DNA of 64,000 bases from Bradyrhizobium sp. SZCCT0148 (lineage in GTDB: Bacteria; Pseudomonadota; Alphaproteobacteria; Rhizobiales; Xanthobacteraceae). Made by a program: the position numbers and the translations under genes. Within the stretch, counting starts at the first letter, position 1, and the number at the start of each line of letters is the position of its first letter. Below are positions 57,285 through 64,000 of the stretch, piece after piece. The DNA lies in NCBI RefSeq assembly GCF_018129985.1, contig NZ_JAFCKT010000001.1, positions 434,001 through 498,000 on the forward strand. The letters run 5' to 3'. The notes below the pieces were generated by a model. That model was not told where the DNA came from. It worked only from the letters and a program-made list of their open reading frames with translations, and made no database searches.

Positions 57285-58721
57285 ATGCGGTTCTTGCCGG
57301 TGTTTCTCGATCTCAAGGCCGGTCCGGTGGTTCTCATCGGCGCGGGAGAGCTTTTGCGCGCCAAGCTGCGCGTGCTCTCTGCTGCCGGTGCGCGTCTCCG
57401 CGTGCATGCGATCGATGGCAATCTAGACTTGGGTCTGAGCTCCGAGGACGCGGCGCGCACCGAGATCGCGACGGGGGATCCGCTTACGGCCGAACTCGCA
57501 GGCGTCATCGCGGTCGTCTGCGCCGGCGCAGGCGATGTCGGCGTCGCGATGTCGGTCCGCGCCAAGGCGCTCGGCCTGCCCGTCAACGTCATGGATGATC
57601 TCGAACATTCCAGCTTCATCTTTCCCGCGATCGTCGATCGCGGCGATGTCGTGGTCGCGATCGGCACCGGCGGCACGTCGCCCGTCGTGGCACGGCGCGT
57701 ACGTGAGAAGATCGAGGCATTGCTGCCCGCCCGTATTGGTGAGCTCGCCGAGTTCATCGGCGGCTTTCGTAAATCCGTCAACGAGCGCATCGCCGAGTTT
57801 CCGTTGCGCCGCCGGTTCTGGGAGCGCGTCATCGACGGCTCGATTGGCGCCGCCGTGCTCGGCGGTCGCAGGAGCGAGGCGGATGCTGCGCTCAAGGCGA
57901 TTGCCGATCCCACCGAATTCGCGCGTGCCGACAAGCCGGAGGGCTCGGTTGCGCTGGTCGGTGCCGGACCCGGCGATCCCGATCTTCTCACCATCAAGGC
58001 GCTGCGCACATTGCAGGACGCCGACATCGTCTTCCATGACGAACTGGTTTCGCCTGAGATTCTCGACCGCATCCGCCGCGACACCGCGCGCGTTGCCGTC
58101 GGCCGTCGTGTCGGCAAGCCCGGCATCGGCCAGGACGCCATCAACCAGCGCATGATCGAGGCCGCGCAAGCCGGTCAGCGCGTCGTGCGTCTGAAGGGCG
58201 GCGATCCCTTCGTGTTCGGTCGTGGCGGTGAAGAGGTCGAAGCCCTGCGCGCGGCCGGTGTTGCCTATTCGATCATTCCCGGCATCACCGCCGGCCTTGG
58301 CGGCGCAGCCCATTTCGAGGTGCCGCTCACCTACCGCCAGGAGGCAACCCGCATCACCTTCCTGACCGCCCACAAGGCGAGCGATGCGGAAGCGGTGGAC
58401 TGGTCGACCCTGACCGACACCAAGATGACCGTGGTGGTCTACATGGGCATGACTGCCGCGCCTGCAGTGTGCGCCGGCCTGTTCGCTGCAGGCCGTTCGC
58501 CGGAGACGCCGGTCGGCGTGTTCGCGCGCGTGACGCGTCCCGATGCGCAAGGCGCCATCGGCACGCTGCGCGACCTTCCCGAACTGGTGCAGCGGATCAG
58601 CGGCGGTCCCGCCATTCTCATCATCGGCGACGTGGTCCGGCATGCCGGCTCGCTTCGCGGCGACACTCTCGAAAAAACTCCGAAACAAATCATCTCTGAC
58701 CTATTGGATGCAGCCGAATGA
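57285..58721 (+). CDS. cysG: siroheme synthase CysG
   Basis: This is a 478-residue multifunctional enzyme. The N-terminal NAD-binding precorrin-2 dehydrogenase/ferrochelatase part (FLPVFLDLKAGPVVLIGAGE) is followed by a uroporphyrinogen III methyltransferase domain (VGAGPGDPDLLTIKALR, GGDPFVFGRGGEE). ATG 57285 fits the family's usual start; ATG 57264 would add seven residues. It makes the siroheme required by the sulfite reductase encoded two genes later. Confidence 0.95.
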   Translation: MRFLPVFLDLKAGPVVLIGAGELLRAKLRVLSAAGARLRVHAIDGNLDLGLSSEDAARTEIATGDPLTAELAGVIAVVCAGAGDVGVAMSVRAKALGLPVNVMDDLEHSSFIFPAIVDRGDVVVAIGTGGTSPVVARRVREKIEALLPARIGELAEFIGGFRKSVNERIAEFPLRRRFWERVIDGSIGAAVLGGRRSEADAALKAIADPTEFARADKPEGSVALVGAGPGDPDLLTIKALRTLQDADIVFHDELVSPEILDRIRRDTARVAVGRRVGKPGIGQDAINQRMIEAAQAGQRVVRLKGGDPFVFGRGGEEVEALRAAGVAYSIIPGITAGLGGAAHFEVPLTYRQEATRITFLTAHKASDAEAVDWSTLTDTKMTVVVYMGMTAAPAVCAGLFAAGRSPETPVGVFARVTRPDAQGAIGTLRDLPELVQRISGGPAILIIGDVVRHAGSLRGDTLEKTPKQIISDLLDAAE

Positions 58722-59035
58722 CCTCCCCGCTCGAGCAGAAGAAGATCAAGATCGCCGGCCCCTCGGTCGTGACCGCCAACCGGACCTGGGATGGCATCGT
58801 GGTGTATCGTACCGCCGCGAAGAGCTGGTCCGCGGACCTTTCGGAAGCCGCGATCGTGCGCAACTCCGATGAGGCCAAGGCGTTGCTAGCGGAGGCCGTC
58901 GCCGATGACGTCGGCGCGATCGGTCCCTATATCGCCCCTGTGCAGGTCGGCGCGGACGGCAAGATCGAACCCGGCAATCTGCGCGAACAAATTCGTCGCA
59001 CCGGTGTGACCATCGGACAGTCGGCCCAGGTTTAA
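58718..59035 (+). CDS. DUF2849 protein of the sulfite reductase operon
   Basis: This 105-residue protein overlaps the cysG stop by four bases (ATGA). It matches the DUF2849 pattern (TANRTWDGIVVYRTAAKSWS...ALLAEAVADDVGAIGPYIAPV). The family occurs almost only beside sulfite reductase genes in alphaproteobacteria, from memory. No catalytic motif is visible and it has no signal peptide, so it is probably a cytoplasmic helper of sulfite reduction. Confidence 0.85.
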   Translation: MTSPLEQKKIKIAGPSVVTANRTWDGIVVYRTAAKSWSADLSEAAIVRNSDEAKALLAEAVADDVGAIGPYIAPVQVGADGKIEPGNLREQIRRTGVTIGQSAQV

Positions 59036-59046
59036 GGCGCTTTCTT

Positions 59047-60702
59047 ATGTATGCTTACGACGAAATCGACCGCACGCTCGTCAACGAGCGCGTCTCGGAG
59101 TTCCGCGACCAGGTGAAACGGCGCCTGTCCGGCGAACTCACCGAGGACGAATTCAAGATCCTGCGCCTGCAGAACGGCGTCTATCTGCAACTGCACGCCT
59201 ACATGTTCCGCGTCGCGATTCCCTACGGGACGCTGGCGTCGAACCAGCTGCGGGCGCTTGCCCACGTCGCGCGCAAATACGACCGCGGCTACGGCCATTT
59301 CACCACGCGGCAGAACATCCAGTTCAACTGGATCAAGCTCGCCGAGTTGCCGGACGCCCTGGAAGACCTCGCCAAGGTCGGCATCCATGCGATGCAGACC
59401 TCCGGCAACAACATGCGCAACGTCACGTCGGACCAGTGGGCCGGCGTCGCTCCCGGCGAGATCGAAGATCCCCGCATCTGGTCCGAGCTGATCCGCCAGC
59501 ACACCACGTTGCATCCGGAGTTTTCGTTCCTGCCGCGCAAGTTCAAGATCGCTATCACGGCATCCGATCACGACCGGGCCGCGATCAAGATCCACGACAT
59601 TGGTCTGCGCCTGATCAAGAACGAGAAGGACGAAACCGGCTTCGAGGTGCTGGTCGGCGGCGGTCTCGGCCGCACCCCGTTCATCGGCAAGACGATCAAG
59701 CATTTCGTCCATGGCCGCGACATCCTCAGCTACATCGAGGCGATTCTGCGGGTCTACAATCAGTACGGCCGCCGCGACAACATCTACAAGGCGCGCATCA
59801 AGATCCTGGTGCACGAGTTGGGCATCGAGAAGTTCTCCCGCGAAGTCGAGGAAGAGTGGCAGCACATCCGCAACTCCTCGCTCCAGATCGACGACGAGGT
59901 GATCGAGGACATCCGCTCGCGCTTTAGCTATCCGGCCTACGAAAAGCTGCCGCACATGCCGGACGAGCTGCGGCAGGCGGCCGCCGATCCCGATTTCGAG
60001 GCGTGGCGCAAGAACTCGGTGGCTCCCCACAAGGTGCAGGGCTATTCCATCGTCACCGTCTCGCTGAAGCCGATCGGTGCCCCTCCCGGCGATGCGACCG
60101 CCGAGCAGATGGATGCGCTGGCCGACCTTGCCGACAAATATTCCTTCGGCGAAATCCGCGTCGGCCACGAGCAGAACCTGGCGCTGCCGCACGTCGCCAA
60201 GCGAGATTTGCCGGCGCTGTGGAAGGCGCTCGACAAGCTTGGCCTGGCGACGCCGAACGTCAACCTGATCACCGACATCATTGCCTGCCCCGGCCTCGAT
60301 TATTGCTCGCTGGCCAATGCGCGGTCGATCCCGATCGCGCAGGAATTGACGCGGCGGTTCGCCAACCACGAGCTCGCCAACCTGATCGGTAGGCTCCACA
60401 TCAACATCTCAGGCTGCATCAATGCCTGCGGTCATCACCATGTCGGCCATATCGGCATTCTCGGCGTCGAGAAGAATGGCGAGGAGATCTATCAGATCAC
60501 CATCGGAGGCCGTGCTGACGAGAACGCGGCGCTCGGGAACCTGATCGGGCCGGGCGTCAAGTTCGACGAGGTCGCCGACGTCGTCGAGGACATCGTGGAA
60601 GCCTATTTGGCGCTGCGCGAGCGGCCGGATGAGCTGTTCATGGATACAGTGAGACGCCTCGGCGTCGAACCCTTCAAGGAGCGCGTTTATGCCACTCGTT
60701 AA
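59047..60702 (+). CDS. cysI: siroheme-dependent sulfite/nitrite reductase
   Basis: This is a 551-residue hemoprotein with duplicated ferredoxin-like and [4Fe-4S]-siroheme domains. The cluster ligands are Cys414 and Cys420 (CPGLDYC) and Cys457 and Cys461 (GCINAC). TTRQNIQFNWI (86-96) is the siroheme-binding loop. It lies with cysG and cysH and there is no flavoprotein CysJ gene, so reduction by ferredoxin or another small donor is likely. Sulfite as substrate is inferred from context. Confidence 0.93.
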   Translation: MYAYDEIDRTLVNERVSEFRDQVKRRLSGELTEDEFKILRLQNGVYLQLHAYMFRVAIPYGTLASNQLRALAHVARKYDRGYGHFTTRQNIQFNWIKLAELPDALEDLAKVGIHAMQTSGNNMRNVTSDQWAGVAPGEIEDPRIWSELIRQHTTLHPEFSFLPRKFKIAITASDHDRAAIKIHDIGLRLIKNEKDETGFEVLVGGGLGRTPFIGKTIKHFVHGRDILSYIEAILRVYNQYGRRDNIYKARIKILVHELGIEKFSREVEEEWQHIRNSSLQIDDEVIEDIRSRFSYPAYEKLPHMPDELRQAAADPDFEAWRKNSVAPHKVQGYSIVTVSLKPIGAPPGDATAEQMDALADLADKYSFGEIRVGHEQNLALPHVAKRDLPALWKALDKLGLATPNVNLITDIIACPGLDYCSLANARSIPIAQELTRRFANHELANLIGRLHINISGCINACGHHHVGHIGILGVEKNGEEIYQITIGGRADENAALGNLIGPGVKFDEVADVVEDIVEAYLALRERPDELFMDTVRRLGVEPFKERVYATR

Positions 60703-61204
60703 CGGCGGAAAGATCGCCGACGACAGCTTCGCCAAGCTGGCCGTCGACACGCCTCTGCCCGAGGGCGGCGACATCCTGGTGCCGGCCGAGCGCTTCATCG
60801 GCGAGGCCGACGTGCTGCTCAAGCGCGCCGGCAAGGTCGGCGTGATCTGGCCGAACAACCGAGACATCAGCGAACTCGTGCCCTATCTCGGCAAGCTCGC
60901 GGTGGTCGCGCTGGTGTTCCCGACCTTCCGAGACGGCCGCGCCTACAGCCAGGCCCGCCTGCTGCGCGAGCGTTACAATTACCGCGGCGAACTGCGCGCC
61001 ACCGGCCAGGTGCTGCGCGACCAGTTCGTGTTCATGCTGCGCGCCGGCTTCGACTCGTTCGAGGTGAAGAAGCAGGCCGACGCGGAAGCCTTCATGCAGA
61101 CCGCGAAGCGTTATTCGGTGTTCTACCAGCCGACCGGCGACGGCCGCATCACGGCCTTGCACCGGCGCATGCAGCTGCGTCATTCCGAAGGCGTCGGCAC
61201 GTGA
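60689..61204 (+). CDS. DUF934 protein of the sulfate reduction operon
   Basis: This is a 171-residue protein whose start overlaps the cysI end by 14 bases and whose stop overlaps cysH by four. The DUF934 core is clear ([55 protein letters not shown]). The family accompanies cysI/cysH across proteobacteria. No biochemical function is known to me. Tight overlap suggests stoichiometric coexpression. Confidence 0.9.
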   Translation: MPLVNGGKIADDSFAKLAVDTPLPEGGDILVPAERFIGEADVLLKRAGKVGVIWPNNRDISELVPYLGKLAVVALVFPTFRDGRAYSQARLLRERYNYRGELRATGQVLRDQFVFMLRAGFDSFEVKKQADAEAFMQTAKRYSVFYQPTGDGRITALHRRMQLRHSEGVGT

Positions 61205-61932
61205 ACGCGATCGCGCCTCAGGTTTCGTCAGTGTCCGTTTCTGCGCTGCCCTCCGTGGCGGAGCTTGATCGCGCGTTGCGCGATGCTTCGCCCGCGGAGA
61301 TCATCGCCGCGGCGCTGAAGACGGTCGGGCGCGAAAAGCTGGCGTTGGTGTCGTCCTTCGGAACGGAATCGGGGACGCTGCTGAAAGTCATGGCGGATGT
61401 CGACCCCGCCATCCCCGTGATCTTCCTTGACACCGGCTGGCTGTTCGAGGAGACGCTGGCCTATCGCGACACGTTGATTGCGACGCTTGGCCTGAAGGAC
61501 GTCCGCTCGATCAAGCCTATGGAAGAGACGTTGGCGCGCGAGGACGCAGACCGCGATCTCTGGTTCTCCGATCCCGATGCCTGCTGCCGCATTCGTAAAG
61601 TCGAGCCGCTGGCGCGGGCACTGAAGCCGTTCTCGGCCTGGCTCAATGGCCGCAAGCGCTTCCAAGGCAATGCGCGCGCCGACATTCCCGTGGTCGAAGA
61701 CGATGGCGTGCGGCTGAAGTTCAATCCCTTCGCCAACGTCTCGCGCGAGGAACTCGAGGCCATCTTCGTCCGCGCCAAATTGCCGCGTCATCCACTGGCC
61801 GCCTCCGGTTTTCTGTCGGTTGGGTGTATGCCTTGCACGAGCCGAACGGCCGAAGGCGAGGATGAACGCGCCGGTCGCTGGCGCGGCCGGACCAAGACAG
61901 AATGCGGCATCCACACGATGAAGATTTCGTAG
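61201..61932 (+). CDS. cysH: APS/PAPS reductase CysH (iron-sulfur type)
   Basis: This 243-residue thiol-dependent reductase makes sulfite. The Cys pairs Cys128-Cys129 and Cys209-x2-Cys212 ligate a [4Fe-4S] cluster and mark the adenylylsulfate (APS) reductase class. The catalytic Cys235 is in KTECGIH. GTG 61201 overlaps the DUF934 stop. It is the last gene of the cysG operon. Confidence 0.94.
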   Translation: MNAIAPQVSSVSVSALPSVAELDRALRDASPAEIIAAALKTVGREKLALVSSFGTESGTLLKVMADVDPAIPVIFLDTGWLFEETLAYRDTLIATLGLKDVRSIKPMEETLAREDADRDLWFSDPDACCRIRKVEPLARALKPFSAWLNGRKRFQGNARADIPVVEDDGVRLKFNPFANVSREELEAIFVRAKLPRHPLAASGFLSVGCMPCTSRTAEGEDERAGRWRGRTKTECGIHTMKIS

Positions 61933-62052
61933 CACAGCCACGCTGCGGGCTCGCGAACAAGAAAATCCGGTTTCGTTGACTTGAGCGCGTTTCGCCGCGA
62001 GTTTCGCCTTCCTTCGCTGACACCGACGTCAATGAAGTGAATGGAGATGGAC

Positions 62053-63054
62053 ATGATGCGTCGTATCGTTGCGCTCGCCGCAGGACTCATCGCGGCAGGT
62101 CTTTTGGCAAGCGCGGCTCTCGCGGCTGACGTCAATCTGCTCAACGTCTCGTATGATCCGACGCGCGAGCTTTATGCCGAATTCAACAAGGCGTTCGCGA
62201 GCGCCTATCAGAAGGAGACCGGCAAGAGCGTCGAGATCAAGCAGTCTCATGGCGGCAGCGGTTCGCAGGCCCGCAGCGTGATCGATGGTTTGCAGGCCGA
62301 TGTGGTGACGCTCGCGCTCGCCTACGACATCGACGCGATCGCGAACAAGGGCCTCACGGCAACGGATTGGCAGAAGCGGTTGCCGCAGAATGCGTCGCCC
62401 TACACCTCCACCATCGTGTTCCTGGTGCGCAAGGGCAATCCGAAGGCGATCAAGGATTGGGACGATCTGATCAAGCCGGGCGTCGCCGTGATCACGCCGA
62501 ACCCGAAGACGTCGGGCGGTGCGCGCTGGAATTATCTTGCGGCCTGGGGCTTTGCGCAGAAGAAATACGGCTCGGCCGAGAAGGCCAAAGATTTCATCGG
62601 AAAGCTCTACCAGCAGGTGCCGGTCCTGGATACCGGTGCACGCGGCGCGACCGTGACCTTCGTCGAGCGCGGCGTCGGCGACGTGCTGCTCGCCTGGGAG
62701 AACGAGGCGTATCTTGCGCTGAAGGAGTTCGGCGCCAGCAGGTTCGAGATCGTGGCGCCGCCGCTCTCGATCCTCGCCGAGCCGCCCGTCGCAATCGTCG
62801 ACAAGGTTGCCGACAAGAAAGGCACCCGCAACGCCGCCGATGCCTACCTCCAGTATTGGTATTCCAAGGAAGGACAGGAAATTGCCGCACGCAACTTCTA
62901 TCGTCCGCGCGATGCCGAGGTTGCAAAGAAGTACGAAAACTCCTTCGCAAAGGTCGAGCTGTTCACGATCGACGACGTTTTCGGCGGCTGGACAAAGGCG
63001 CAGAAGCAACATTTTGGCGATGGCGGCGTCTTCGATCAGATTTACAAGAACTGA
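62053..63054 (+). CDS. sbp: sulfate-binding protein
   Basis: This is a 333-residue periplasmic protein. A signal peptide ([24 protein letters not shown]) is followed by the Sbp body ([54 protein letters not shown]). ATG 62053 has GGAG upstream; ATG 62041 would add four residues. It delivers sulfate or thiosulfate to the CysTW(A) importer. Confidence 0.95.
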   Translation: MMRRIVALAAGLIAAGLLASAALAADVNLLNVSYDPTRELYAEFNKAFASAYQKETGKSVEIKQSHGGSGSQARSVIDGLQADVVTLALAYDIDAIANKGLTATDWQKRLPQNASPYTSTIVFLVRKGNPKAIKDWDDLIKPGVAVITPNPKTSGGARWNYLAAWGFAQKKYGSAEKAKDFIGKLYQQVPVLDTGARGATVTFVERGVGDVLLAWENEAYLALKEFGASRFEIVAPPLSILAEPPVAIVDKVADKKGTRNAADAYLQYWYSKEGQEIAARNFYRPRDAEVAKKYENSFAKVELFTIDDVFGGWTKAQKQHFGDGGVFDQIYKN

Positions 63055-63091
63055 TCGGGCGCTGTCCTCGGAGGTTTAAGCAGGGGGCCTG

Positions 63092-63928
63092 GTGAGCGCA
63101 CTCGCAGCACGACGCCGGACATTGCCGGGCTTCGGTCTCACCATGGGACTGACGCTTTCCTGGCTGTCGATCATCATCCTGATCCCGCTCGCCGGCCTGT
63201 TCCTGAAATCGCTCGAGCTCAGCCCCGAGCAATTCTGGAATATCCTCTCCAGCCGCCGCACTCTGAACGCGTTGCGCGTGTCCTTCGGACTCGCCTTCGC
63301 GGCAGCCTGCGTCAATCTCGTCATGGGCAGCATCATCGTCTGGGCACTGGTGCGCTACCGCTTCCCTGGCCGGCGCCTGTTCGATGCGATCGTCGACGTG
63401 CCGTTCGCGTTGCCCACGGCGGTCGCCGGCGTCGCGCTGACCGCTCTGTTCGCCGAAAAGGGCTGGCTGGGCGCGCCGCTCGCGGCGCTCGGCATCAAGG
63501 TGGCGTTCACGCCGGTCGGCATCTTCGTCGCCATGATCTTCATCGGCATCCCCTTCGTGGTGCGCACGGTACAGCCGGTGCTGCAGGATCTCGACCCCGA
63601 GATCGAGGAAGCCGCGGGCAGCCTCGGCGCCAGCCGCTGGCAGACCATCATCCGCGTGATCCTGCCCTCGCTCGCGCCGGCCCTGCTCACCGGCCTCGCG
63701 CTCGCCTTCGCGCGCGCGGTCGGCGAATACGGCTCGGTGATCTTCATCGCCGGCAATCTGCCGAACGTCTCCGAGATCGCGCCGCTCCTGATCGTGATCC
63801 GTCTCTCCGAATTCCGCTACGCCGATGCCACTGCGATCGCGGTCGTCATGCTCGTGGTCTCCTTCGTCATCATCTTTGCCGTCAACCGGCTCCAGCGCTG
63901 GGCGCAGAGTCGGATTCCCGCGCGCTGA
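63092..63928 (+). CDS. cysT: sulfate ABC transporter permease CysT
   Basis: This 278-residue permease has six hydrophobic helices and the EAA loop EEAAGSLGASRWQTIIRVILPS. The N-terminal wording (LPGFGLTMGLTLSWLSIIILIPLAGLF) is typical of CysT. It starts at GTG after AGGGGG. It is ten bases before cysW. Confidence 0.94.
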   Translation: MSALAARRRTLPGFGLTMGLTLSWLSIIILIPLAGLFLKSLELSPEQFWNILSSRRTLNALRVSFGLAFAAACVNLVMGSIIVWALVRYRFPGRRLFDAIVDVPFALPTAVAGVALTALFAEKGWLGAPLAALGIKVAFTPVGIFVAMIFIGIPFVVRTVQPVLQDLDPEIEEAAGSLGASRWQTIIRVILPSLAPALLTGLALAFARAVGEYGSVIFIAGNLPNVSEIAPLLIVIRLSEFRYADATAIAVVMLVVSFVIIFAVNRLQRWAQSRIPAR

Positions 63929-63937
63929 GGGCGGACC

Positions 63938-64000
63938 ATGACGATGCAGATCGCTCATTCAGGCCCGCTCACCTCATCCGACGAAAGGGCCCGCGCACGT
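63938..64000 (+). CDS. cysW: sulfate ABC transporter permease CysW, first 21 codons
   Basis: An ATG ten bases after cysT opens a frame that runs off the window. Only 21 codons are visible and they carry no family motif. The CysW call rests on operon order (sbp, cysT, cysW). Confidence 0.6.
   Translation, partial: MTMQIAHSGPLTSSDERARAR

Overview
The window reads as a high-GC chromosomal segment of an alphaproteobacterium of the Bradyrhizobiaceae, most likely Bradyrhizobium or a close relative. The evidence is gene content and order: an urt-ure block with a His-tailed UreE, a split Tad/Cpa pilus locus, an extra IF-1 beside a cold-shock gene and an RhlE-type helicase, and cysND divergent from cysG-cysI-cysH. 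Four promoters also match the alphaproteobacterial EcfG general-stress consensus. No similarity search was possible, so the taxonomic and family calls rest on recognised motifs and context. I saw no rRNA, tRNA, CRISPR array or insertion sequence.

Layout. 1-347: the 3' end of a class I cytochrome c. 558-8292: a yej-type peptide ABC transporter with two tandem binding proteins, two permeases and a double ATPase. 8298-10506 (minus): overlapping NlpC/P60 and M17 aminopeptidase genes. 11076-24092: the Tad/Flp pilus locus. It holds a TPR lipoprotein, tadC, tadB, cpaF, cpaE, cpaD, cpaC, cpaB, cpaA and the Flp pilin on minus or flanking strands. On the plus strand are a sterol-desaturase-family gene, an orphan CpaC-N-domain protein and two TadE-like pseudopilins. 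24191-26551 (minus): cspA, an extended IF-1 and a DEAD-box helicase.

27056-38978: a nitrogen block. A near-perfect sigma-54 promoter precedes urtABCDE, followed by ureD, ureA, ureB, a MESH1-like small alarmone hydrolase gene, ureC, a small monooxygenase-family gene, ureE, ureF and ureG. Together these import urea, hydrolyse it and load nickel. 39242-43429: a CHASE-like/HWE histidine kinase with degenerate ATP-binding motifs, a TetR regulator, an OpgC-like acyltransferase and a holin-like membrane protein. 43521-46714: a DUF883 gene, an AI-2E transporter, an L,D-transpeptidase and a DUF2865 gene. Three EcfG-type promoters lie here, which makes this a stress-envelope island. A fourth precedes a 51-residue membrane protein at 51516.

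46791-51248: two tandem, equal-length chemoreceptor genes that share upstream boxes. 51794-53959: malate synthase G. 54318-64000: assimilatory sulfate reduction and uptake. This includes CysNC and CysD (sulfate activation), CysG (siroheme), a ferredoxin-type sulfite reductase, an APS-type CysH and two DUF proteins. Sbp, CysT and the first codons of CysW follow at the window edge.

The observations most worth a second look are the EcfG promoter group, the alarmone-hydrolase gene embedded between ureB and ureC, the degenerate histidine kinase, the duplicated chemoreceptors with conserved upstream boxes, and the small membrane ORF between the pilin and prepilin peptidase genes.
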